Source: Tuctoria greenei
Lineage: Eukaryota > Streptophyta > Magnoliopsida > Poales > Poaceae
Length of the DNA stretch: 64,000 nucleotides
Assembly (NCBI GenBank): GCA_036927565.1
Contig: JAYESD010000005.1
Coordinates: 149,557,196-149,621,195 of the forward strand
Reading direction: 5' to 3'
In this document: positions 55,010 to 64,000 of the stretch, piece after piece
Layout: every line of letters starts with the position of its first letter
How positions within the stretch are numbered: the stretch's first letter is position 1
Program-made: the position numbers and the translations under genes
The notes under the pieces: model-generated
Seen by the model: the letters and a program-made list of their open reading frames with translations, nothing else
Told to the model about the DNA's origin: nothing
Database searches by the model: none

Positions 55010-55876
55010 TATCGGAGTCTGGTTCTGGCAATTCTCCCGATACTACTGTTGGTAGCCCGCGGAGTTTGTTGTTCGGTATTGGGCGCGCAGAGATTCAGAA
55101 CACGATGGCAAGTAGACATGAGGATTTACGTGGTTTGGGCCGCCTAAGCGTAATACCCTACTCCACGGGGTGTGTAGTTGTTGTATTGAGCATCTGAGCA
55201 CTTGTGAGTGTGTGTCAGAGCCGAGTCTGAAGAGGTCTGGAAGAACCCTCCCCCCGTGTGTCGCTCGACCAGTCCTTTTATAGTACAAGGACTGGTTGTT
55301 ACACTGTTAGCCTTGCCCGACATGTGGCCCTGACGGTTACTGATGTTTAATACATGATTAATGATCTTAATTACCCTTAATAGCGTGGTAACAAGCCTTG
55401 ACAGTGCTGTTACTAGTATTAAGGGCCCTCCGATCGTGTGTCATTAAGATGGTATTAATGGCACTTAATCGGGTCTTGAAGTCCTTGATTGTCCCTTGAA
55501 GGTCCGAGCCATTGGGGGTCCACCAGTCTGCTTGTTGAAGTTGAAGGTACGATGGTTGGACACGTGGCAGCTCCGGAGCTTACCATCTGAGACGGGTAGG
55601 TACAGTGCAGTTGTACACGTGTCGGTATTGGAGCTTCCTTCTGTCGGGGGTTAGGTCCGGGGGTGCCGCACAGGTATTTGGCCCGGAGCTTTCCCATGTG
55701 TGGGACGTAGCTCCAGTTGCAGTATACACGTGGCAGCACCGGGACTAACCATAGAAGGGAGGCATGTCCGGTCCCGTATGACACGTGGGGCCTTCGGAGG
55801 TCTTCAACTCAGACAGGTGAAGTTCCTTTGGTATTTTTGCAGTCCAAAGGGGTATACGGTATGCAGGGTACCGACA
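55010..55876 (-). repeat. LTR of the older Tat-like element
   Basis: The 867-bp LTR starts TATCGGAGTC and ends GTACCGACA. It aligns with the LTRs of the younger copy but is clearly diverged. The minus-strand TATA box CTATAAAAGG is kept at 55274-55283. Its partner lies beyond 64000. Confidence 0.88.
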
Positions 55877-56414
55877 GTGGCCCCTTGGGCCCACCTCTGG
55901 GAGAGACCTTTTGGATGAAGTTGTTCTGCCGGAGGTGGGTCCATCCTTCGGTTTTTGAGTCGTGTCTTCAAGGGTCTTTGGATGTACCGTTGGCAGTAGT
56001 TTGCAGTTACACCATCGCCTCGTGGCATATCTAGGATGCGGTAGGTGAGATCTGAGCGTGCGGATCTCACACAATTGAAGGTCGCCGGTTCTCGATACAA
56101 AAAACCGTATCGGTTCCGCGCGCCCTATCAGGCCGCCGCCCTTGGGCTTCCCGCCTTTCATGATGACAACCATTCGCCTGGGGTAAGGACCTCAACTTGA
56201 TCGTCAGGGTGGCCCTGGGCCCCCTTGTCATTGGAAGGGTGAAGTTTTTGAACTTTGTCGCCAGCTTCTCTGCAGTTTCCATCCAAGCGTTGCGGGGGCT
56301 TACTTAAGAAGGAAAGCGCGCACTGTTTGGAGATTCTTTACGTCTTCATTTGAAATTGCGCTCGAGTCCTCCAAACTTTAGCCTGCTTTTCCTCTCTTGC
56401 CACGCTGTGCTGCG

Positions 56415-59400
56415 ATGAAGTTGGGACTCCCCAAGAGCTGCATCGGGAGCAAGAAGGAGTTGTCTAGGGTCCAGACCTACATGGGATGGTCCGCTGACTC
56501 CTTCAACAACGACATTCACTGCGGCAAGCTTCCTTCGAGAAGGAGAGAGCCGGAGATATGGTGTACTTCCTTGGGTACGCCATGGTGGGTTTGATCCCAC
56601 CTTTCTCCACTTTCTTTCTGATGCTGCTTGATTTCTATGGTCTGCAGCTCTACCATCTTGGCCCCCACTCAATCTTGCTGGTGGCAACTTTCGTCCACTT
56701 TTGCGAGATGTGGGTGGGTGTTCCCCCTTTCGTGGTGTTGTTCTGGACTTTCTTCACTGTCCACCCGACCGGGAAGAGCGATGAGTTCATCGACTTCTAC
56801 TACATCGTGAAGCGGAAGAACTCCCTGCTCAAGTACTTGAGGTCCTTCCCTTCCAGCAAGTGGGACGACTAGAAGAAAGACTGGATGGTCATCACCGCCG
56901 AGGGACACGAGAGGCTGGAGCTGCCTGAATGCCTTCCTCGCATCGACACCGACACTTGGAGTGACGTGCCGGAGCTGTCGAGGGAGTACAAGCCCATCCT
57001 GGACAAAATCCATGAATGTGTCGAAGGTGGGGTGACCCCGCAGATGGTCTTCGGCAACTTCTTGACGAACAGGTGGGCCCCACCGAGGGCTAGGAGCCAA
57101 CCTGCTTGGGCCTTCAATAGTGAGATGGACACCAACCGCATTTAGGTCAGCTTGGACACCAACCTGACCGGTGAAGCCTTGAAGACCCATCTCAAGAAGT
57201 TCCAGCCTCGAATCATCGGCTCTGGCGACGTGTCTCCACTAGTTGCTTCCTTCCTCTGAATATGATACCAGAGGAGTGCAGAGAGCTCCGGAGGAAGATG
57301 CCGCTGTTGGAAATGTTGGGTTTGGTGGAGAGGCGATCAACCTCTGGGGTGGCGGTTCCCGAAGCTTTGGAGGATGGCTCCATTCCCGCTCCGAAGCCGA
57401 GAACTAAAGTCGTAGGCAGGGCAAGGAGTTGGCCGAGCCCTCGAGTCGCAAGAGGATGTTGAAGCATGCTGACGGGAGGTCCGTCAGACCTGCTCCTTCC
57501 ACGGCAGCTCCTTCTCCTCGGAGGAGGAGGTCTTCAATGGCGGCAACTACTCCAGCATTGGCATCTCCTTAGGACGCTAGCTCCGGCCATGTGGGTCCAA
57601 TGCCAGGGCCAGCTGAGGGCTCTAGGTCCGGGGGTCCTTCTCAGTCGAGGGGGGCCTCAACCAAGGTGATGCCGATGGCGGAAGCAAGCTCCGGGGAGTC
57701 TTCCAGAGCTACTACACCAATGGCGTCAGGGTCCGACCCTGACCGTCCATTGAAGAGGTTCCGCACTAGCTGGAGCGGAAGCCTTCCGAGGTACATTTTA
57801 TTTTTTACCTCAGTTGATTGTTTTTTGTTGTAACTATGTTTTGAGTTTCTTCGTCCTTCATCCACAGAGTGCCCAAGAAAGGGGCTGAAGCTCCGGTTCC
57901 TGCTGCAGCAACTGATGCTGCGCAGACACAAGCTTCGGCTCCAGTTCTAGCGCCGCCCCAATAGGTGGCTGAGGCCGCGGCAGCTCCAGCGCCAGCTGTC
58001 GTGGTCCTTGACCTTGAGTCATCACCTGAAGCTCCCGTGGTAGCGCTGGTCCCTGGGAATGAAGATGTACGACCAGCACCAGTCCCGGAGGTTGAAGCTC
58101 CGGGTTTGGATGCTGAGATGATGGACGCCCCGGCCTCAGAGCTGGAGGTAGCTGCGGTTTCGTCCCTAGAGCCGGATGTTGTTGAAGCCCCGGCAGTGGA
58201 GCTGGTGGTTGATGAAGCCCTGGTGGTGCAGCCGGTGGTTGATGAAGTCCTGGTGGCGGAGGCCAGTCTTGATAAAGTTCCGACGCCTGAGCCAGCTGTC
58301 GAAGAAGTGCCGGCACTCGAGCCAATGGCAGTCGAGGCACCAGCGCCTGAACCGGCAGTGGAGGAGGCGCCAACATCAGAGCTGGAAGTAGCTTCAGCTC
58401 CGGTCGAACCTTCAATGCCTAGCTCAGAGGTAGTGGTTCCGGAGGTGCCCATGCCTGAGCTAGGGTGCCAAGAGGAGGCTACCGGTCCCCCACATGAGGG
58501 ACTAGTTGCCGATGACCAGGCGACAGGACTTTCGGAGCCGACTCCGGAGGTAGGAACTTCTGCCGCAGGACCTTCCTCGGCGGCGGCCGAGGCTATCCCA
58601 GAGGGCGGCCCTAGTGCCGTGGAAGCTCAGGGGCCGCTCTTATCAAGTGAGACCCGATTTTTATTATGGAGAACCTGCTGGAACCAGCGGAGAGGACCCC
58701 GACAGGTCCGGAGCCGATCCCTCTATCGTTGTCTATCGACAACGCCTCCTCCAGCCTTCGTCAAGTGCAGCTGGCCTTCTACCACGTCAGCAAGGCCCTC
58801 GAGGAGGAGCGCCAAACCCTTAGGAGGTGTCGCAACCGACTCCAATTCGAGACCAAGCTGGCGCAAACCAGGCTGGCTGACGACAGGGAGTGGGTGAAGA
58901 AGGAGAAGGCCCGAATGGAGTACTGGGGCCAGCTACTGGACGAGAGGGAAAGCATGGTGCAATCCCTCGACAACCAGTCTCGGGCCATCCACGAACAGGC
59001 CGTAGCTGCTAATAATGCCGCAAATGATCGTGAAGAGAAGCTCAGCGCCATCCACGACAACCTCGTCAAGCGCCGGGAGGCTCTTGAAGAGCGGGAGAAG
59101 AAGCTCGAAGATGAAGAGCAAAAACTCCTGGAGCTGCAGGATGACCACGTGAAGAGGGAGGAGGAGCTTACTCAGAGGCTGACTCTAGCTGACAAGAGTC
59201 TCACGGAGTGGACCAAAAAACTGGAGGAGCATTGCGGGAAGGAGGAGAAGAAGGCCTGGCAGCAAGGACAGGACCTCCACAAGAGGGAGGATGAAATTGC
59301 TACCAAGGAGAAGAAAGTGCGGGGCCGGGAGAAGGACCTGGTTGACTGCCAGAACAAGATCCACCTCTGGGAGGAGGAGCTCAGTAAACTCAAAAGGCAG

Positions 59401-59874
59401 GTTGCTAAAAAGATTCAGTAGAACGCCAAAGAGGTTGAGCGCCTTGCCCGGGAGAATTCGGAGCTTGCGGGGACCAGAAGATCCTTGGAAGAGATGCGAG
59501 GCTCAAGGGCTGTGGAGTCCCAACAAGTTTGAGGCTTCTTGGGCAAAGCCAACGACGCGCTGACGCTGATGGGTTTTAGTCCCGTGCGTCCGGATGATCC
59601 GGAGCCAGAGCTGGACTAGGCGTTGCAAGCGTTGAGCTCGGCGGGCAACAAGCTCACCAAGATGGGCGATGTCATCACGGACCAACTAGAAACCGAAGGA
59701 CAATCCCTGGCGTAGACCGTCGTAGAGTTCATGCTGACGTGCTACACAAGCTGGGACCCTCACTTCCCACTGGTCTCGGTGCTTGAAGGCCCCATCGACG
59801 GAGAGGGAGAAGCCGCCAAAGACAGCGTGTCGGAGGTTGCCCAGAAGGTCGCCTCGTTCTTCCATAGGGTCTAG
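56415..59874 (+). pseudogene. Additional antisense gene of the older Tat-like element, decayed
   Basis: The start ATG 56415 (MKLGLPKSC) matches that of the younger copy. The PF04195-like part (YAMVGLIPPFSTFFLML, DFYGLQLYHLGPHSILL) is recognisable but frames shift near 56540. TAG at 56871-56873 and 57143-57145 break it further. The intron at 57791-57867 keeps GT-AG ends and phase (SLPR to VPKKG). Exon 2 has the Pro/Glu-rich segment and the coiled coil (EERQTLRRCRNRLQFETKLA, KRREALEEREKKLEDEEQKL) up to a TAG at 59419-59421, with further stops at 59529, 59617 and 59713. It ends KVASFFHRV then TAG 59872-59874, the same terminus as in the younger copy. Confidence 0.8.
57791..57867 (+). other. Intron of the older copy's antisense gene
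   Basis: The 77-bp T-rich segment has GTACATTTTA and CATCCACAG borders and splits an Arg codon after the second base. Position and phase match 29232-29309. Confidence 0.75.
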
Positions 59875-60963
59875 GATTCTCTCTTTGTAGCTCCCGCTTG
59901 TATTCTCTCTTCTTTTTCTCCAATTTTGTAATCTCTTGTCTCCAGATTAATGAAATCCAAGAATTTTATGAATTTCATTTTTTTTGTCTTCAACACCTTT
60001 GTCCCACTTGGCTCCCTAGTAGATGTATACAATTTGATTGTGAACATGTACCAAGAGGATGTAGCATTTTGTTGAAGACTTGCGCGCTTCGAACTTGTAG
60101 TTTGTAGGTTTGAAGTCACCGAGAGTACGGGCCCCCTGAGGTTGCCGGAGCTTAGTAGCTCCGGCAGTGACCCTTGTCAACACGTAGAGCATCGACGATT
60201 AGTCCTCTTTGGTTGTCGAAGCTTGGTAGCTCCAGCAGTGACCACTGTCAACACGCGGTGCGTTGATAGCAAACGTTACTGGGGAGTCTTTTCACCATCT
60301 TTTCTTCACGTTGACGGCTGGCCCCCTGGATTTGCCAGAACTTTGTAGCTCCAGCAATGTCTACTATCAATGTTTGGAACATCGATAGTAGACAATCTTA
60401 GGGGGTGTCGGAGCTTTGATGGCTCCGGCTTTATCCACCATCATCATGAGATCATTATTTTTCCTGCACATTCAAGTCAAGAAAAACAGTAAAATCCATT
60501 TCTTCTCTATAACTTGTTTGCGGCTTACTATTCCTGAAAGAAAGTTTTAGGTTGAACGCAATTCTAAATACAATCAAGTGCACTGGCTTGTTTTCTCCAG
60601 GTCCGATCGTTTCTGGACTCGCCTTACTTCGGCCTGCCGGGGTGTAGGTAGAGTGGCGTACTTAAGGTGCAGGACCAAGCTAAGTCGATAGCACACTCCG
60701 GACCTAGATTGGCTTGGCGGCATTCGGACGAGTAGACCATTAACAATGTTTAGACCCAGAAGAATCAACAATGCAACTTTATTATAGACAAGAAAGAGAA
60801 AAATAATAAAATATTGAGCCTGTACAAAATAAATGCACGTGGAGTCTGTATTCACAATGATGTCTTTCATTATAGGTCCAGGGTATAGGGGAAACAAATA
60901 CACTCTTAGGGAACAGAACCAAGCTAAGTGTGTATCGTTTCTCGTTTTACCCAAGGTAGATAG
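59875..60963. other. Convergent spacer of the older Tat-like element
   Basis: No gene. Palindromic words of the type CGGAGCTTAGTAGCTCCGG recur between about 60145 and 60435, as in the younger copy at 31518-31775. Confidence 0.6.
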
Positions 60964-62055
60964 CTACACTTTTAGTTCCGAGACAGTGACAAGTGTTGCC
61001 TGAACTTTTGGGACCTTTTGGGGAAGGTTCGGCTGTTCTCCCGAAGGAGCTACCCGACCTGTACAATGACTACAACATACATCACATGTAACTACAGACT
61101 CACCTCCGTGATATTGAGCGTATAACTTACGGAGGTGCTCAATGTTCCAAGGATTAGGGAGAGGTGTCCCATCCTCTATTGCCAAGTGAACGCATCCGGG
61201 ACGGGATACTTTGATCACTCGGAAAGGTCCTTCCCAGCTAGGGGAGAGTTTGTTTAACCCTTCTCGAGTTTGTATTTTCCGTAGCACCAGATCGGCTTCC
61301 TCGAGCTGTCGGCTGTGAACATGCCTTTCGTGATAGCGCCGAAGAGCTTGGCGGTATCGGGCATTCCGAATAGATGCTCGACACCTTCTCTCTTCAAGGA
61401 GGTCAAGGTCTTCACGTCGGAGCTGGTCCTGCATGGCATCGTCGAAGGTCCAGACCAGGAGCGACCCCAAGGTGATTTCCGGAGGAAGGACTGCTTTAGC
61501 TCCGTACACCAGGAAGAAGGGTGTCTCTCCAGTTGACCATTTTGGAGTTGTCCTGTTGGCCCACAGTGTGGGCGGAAGCTCTTTGATCCAGTTGGCTCCA
61601 TGTTTTTTCAGGCGCTCATATGTGCACGTCTTGAGTCCTTTTAGGATTTCTGCATTTTCTCTCTCAGCTTGGCCATTGCTTGCCGGGTGAGCTACAGAAG
61701 CGTAGCATACCTGAATGCCGAGGTCTTTGCAATATCCTTGGAATGCAAAGCTTGTGAATTGGGTCCCATTATAAGTTATGATCTTGTTTGGGACTCCAAA
61801 TCTGCATACGATGGACTGCAAGATGTTGATAGCTAATTGCTTGTTTATTGTCACAACTGGAGTTGCTTCCGACCATTTCGTGAACTTGTCAATGGCAACG
61901 TACAAGAACTTGTAACCTCCAACGGCTTTTGGGAAAGGTCCCAAGATATCCATCCCCCACACAGCGAATGGCCATGTAGGAGGTATCATTTGTAGAGGTT
62001 GAGCCGGTGTGTGAATTTGCTTTGCTTGGAATTGGCATGCTTCACATTTCTTCAC
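60964..62055 (-). pseudogene. Older Tat-like pol: integrase
   Basis: The 363-codon frame reads CEACQFQAKQIHTPAQPLQM, GMDILGPFPKAVGGYKFLY, PNKIITYNGTQFTSFAF, ASNGQAERENAEILKGL and NPWNIEHLRKLYA. In KIITYNG the catalytic Asp is Tyr where the younger copy has KIITDNG. The native stop is lost and the frame continues about 46 residues. Upstream a TAG interrupts the zinc domain around 62072. Confidence 0.85.
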
Positions 62056-62070
62056 TAGCTTAGTTGCATC

Positions 62071-64000
62071 CTAGAGTGCTGTAGGCCAGTAAAAACCATG
62101 CCGGAAGGCTTTACCGACCAGCGTGCGGGAAGACGTGCGGTTCCCACACTCGCCTCCATGGATTTCTGTGAGGAGCTCGCAGCCTTCTTCCCTTGTAATG
62201 CACCGCATTAGGACGCCGTTGGTACCACGCCGGTAGAGATCCCCTTCTACCAGTGTGTATCTTTTAGCCAATCTGACTATCCGGTCAGAGGATACATTAT
62301 CTTTAGCAAGGAAATTGTATTTCAAGTAGCTCCGGATCTCCGAGATCCATGCATCGAAGCTAACGTGAGGATTTGAGTCTTGCGTGCTGGGTTGCTCGGA
62401 GCTTCCGACAACACCTATGACCCTTGATGGATGCCATGGTAACAGGGCCATCGGGACCGCCAGCTTCGAGGTGCTGGTCTCGCCCCCTTCGCTCAGTTCG
62501 GCAGGCTGAGCTGTTGGTCTTGACAATCTCCAGACAAAGGTTTGAAGCCGGAGCTCCAGTTGAAGCTTTCGTCGAGAGTTTGTCAGCTTCAGCGTTGTTG
62601 AGACGCTGCACATGGCAAAGATCCAGGACGTCTAAGTCCTTCTGAAGCTTCTGGACTTCCAGTAGGTATGCAGCTAGTTGAGGGTTGTTGCAGCAGCATT
62701 CACCTTTGACTTGTTTTATGACGAGCTGCGAATCACCCTTTACCAACAGCAGCTTATCACCATATGATACTTCCACCTTGAGCCCATAGATTAGTGCTTT
62801 ATACTCTGCCATTTTGTTGGTCGCCTTGAAATCAAGGTGAACCATGTATTTGACCTTCTCTCCGGTCGGAGCGAGGAGAAGGACTCCAGCTCTGGCCCCC
62901 TGCTTTTGCACGGAACCGTCGAAGTTGAGAGTCCAGTGAGGCTCGGTTTAGACCGGAACCTTGGGTTCCAGCTTCTGCTCACTGGGGCCCCCAGGATTTG
63001 ATGGAGAGGGGGTCCATTCCGCCACGAAGTCCGCCAGTGCTTGACTCTTGATCGCTTGTCTTGGGACGAATTCAAGATCGAACTCGGCCAGTTCCGCTGC
63101 CCACTTTGCAATGTTCCCAGTAGAGTTGAGATTATGCAAGATTGCATGCAGTGGATAAGAAGTTACCACTGAAATCTTGTGAGCTTAGAAGTAGTATCGG
63201 AGCTTCCTAGAAGTAATAAGAATTGCATAGAGCAGCTTATGCACCTCCAGGTACCGAGTTTTGGCGTCTTGGAGTACTTCACTGATGAAGTACACTGGGC
63301 GTTGGACTGTTCGGACCCTCCCGAAGGGGCCCGGAGCTTCCTCCTCATCAACCCGGACCCTCCTGAGGGGGTCCAGACCTTGCTCGGGAACCTCTGGGTT
63401 CCTACTGGAGGAACCCAGAGCTTCTTCTGCAGTGACCCAGACCTTCGCAGAGGGGTCCGAATCTTGTTGCTCAGCAACAACAACTTCTTTATTTTAAGGA
63501 GGTTGATCCTCTGGCATTCTGCCTTGAGGATCAGGGTATGGGAGCTGGGACCCAGACTCGTCTTTAGGTAGCTTCGGACCCTCCCGAAGGGGTCTGGATT
63601 CCTGAACTAGAGATGGTTCTAGTCTTTTCGCAACCAGGACCATGCTGACAACTTCGCCAGTTGTCGAAATGTAAAGCAGAAGTGGCTCACTAGGATTCGG
63701 AGCTACCAAGGTTGGTAGAGTGGTGAGGAGCTGCTTCAGCTCCTAGAATGCCTTTTCTGCTTCTTCAGACCATTGGAATGGTCTGAACTTCCTCAATAAC
63801 TTGAAGAAGGGTAGCGCCCGTTTCGCCAGTCTTGAGATGAACCGACTGAGGGTAGCTAGACATCCAGTCAGCTTCTAGACGTCCTTGATGCGGGCTCATG
63901 GCCGCATGTCTTCAATAGCTTTAATCTTCGCCAGAGTTGCTTCTATTCCTCGGTGGTTCACCAAGAATCCAAGAAGCTTTCCAGAGCTAACCACGAAGAC
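62071..64000 (-). pseudogene. Older Tat-like pol: RT, RNase H domains and zinc domain, fragmented
   Basis: Pieces on the minus strand correspond to the younger pol in order: the integrase zinc region (KRYTLVEGDLYRRGTNGVLM) at 62071-62613, the archaeal-type RNase H (HLDFKATNKMAEYKALIYGL) at 62360-62911, the classical RNase H (RAILHN-like segment) at 62948-63169 and its low-complexity insertion at 63310-63600, then the RT C terminus up to the window edge. Stops (for example near 63747 and 63877) and frameshifts interrupt it. The RT palm and gag are not in the window. Confidence 0.82.

Larger units (their letters stand above)
55010..64000 (-). mobile_element. Second Tat-like element (older), incomplete at the window end
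   Basis: The LTR at 55010-55876 and the whole internal order (LTR, plus-strand additional gene, convergent spacer, minus-strand pol) repeat the layout of 26392-39349. It inserted into the SIRE RT; the left duplication should be AGGTC at 55005-55009, but the right end is outside the window. It has many stops in both the additional gene and pol, so it is an older copy. Confidence 0.9.

Overview
The window looks like a repeat-rich intergenic block from a plant nuclear genome, most likely a grass. The basis is a GC-rich, three-exon plant CYSTM gene, Ty1/Copia elements with an initiator-Met primer site (one SIRE-like), Ty3/Gypsy elements of CRM-like, Tekay/Del-like and Tat-like type, and a dense load of CACTA, hAT, Tourist-like and Stowaway-like DNA elements. 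The species call is inference. There are no bacterial features and no CRISPR array, and I found no rRNA or tRNA gene.

Bases 1-13240 are the only part with host-gene sequence. A small gene on the minus strand (CDS 9277 down to 7681, three exons, 80 codons plus stop) encodes a cysteine-rich tail-anchored CYSTM protein, with a TATA box near 9436 and several G-boxes. A 1129-bp CACTA element (7780-8908, TSD ATC) lies in its intron 2. A 6.3-kb Copia retrotransposon (1336-7633, TSD CCAGC) sits 42 bp past its stop codon, so its 3' flank is displaced to below 1336. Upstream of the gene, a 2.1-kb hAT element (10262-12378, 8-bp TSD ATGAGCAT) carries a captured fragment resembling a berberine-bridge-enzyme gene and several nested MITEs. 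It split a short unrecognised ORF.

Bases 13241-64000 are one nest of retrotransposons. The host layer is a decayed SIRE-like Copia element (5' LTR 13241-14858). Its gag is interrupted by a CRM-like Gypsy element (16215-23497, TSD ATAAG). Its reverse transcriptase gene is interrupted by a Tekay/Del-like chromovirus with 3.7-4.2 kb LTRs (39352-54304, TSD ATACT/GTACT), and again by a Tat-like element (from 55010 to past the window end). The Tekay element in turn carries a younger Tat-like element (26392-39349, TSD CTTAT) at the very edge of its 5' LTR and a 643-bp hAT MITE in its 3' LTR.

The two Tat-like elements are the most interesting objects. Their gag-pol runs on the minus strand. On the plus strand, converging on pol, they carry a large additional gene with a plant 'gypsy-type transposon' domain, an acidic Pro/Glu-rich middle and a long coiled coil. 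Its two halves are joined by an apparent 77-78 bp GT-AG intron in the same place and phase in both copies. The younger copy keeps a gag-pol frame broken by only one UAG codon, and by eye its LTRs differ at only 11 of 854 positions.
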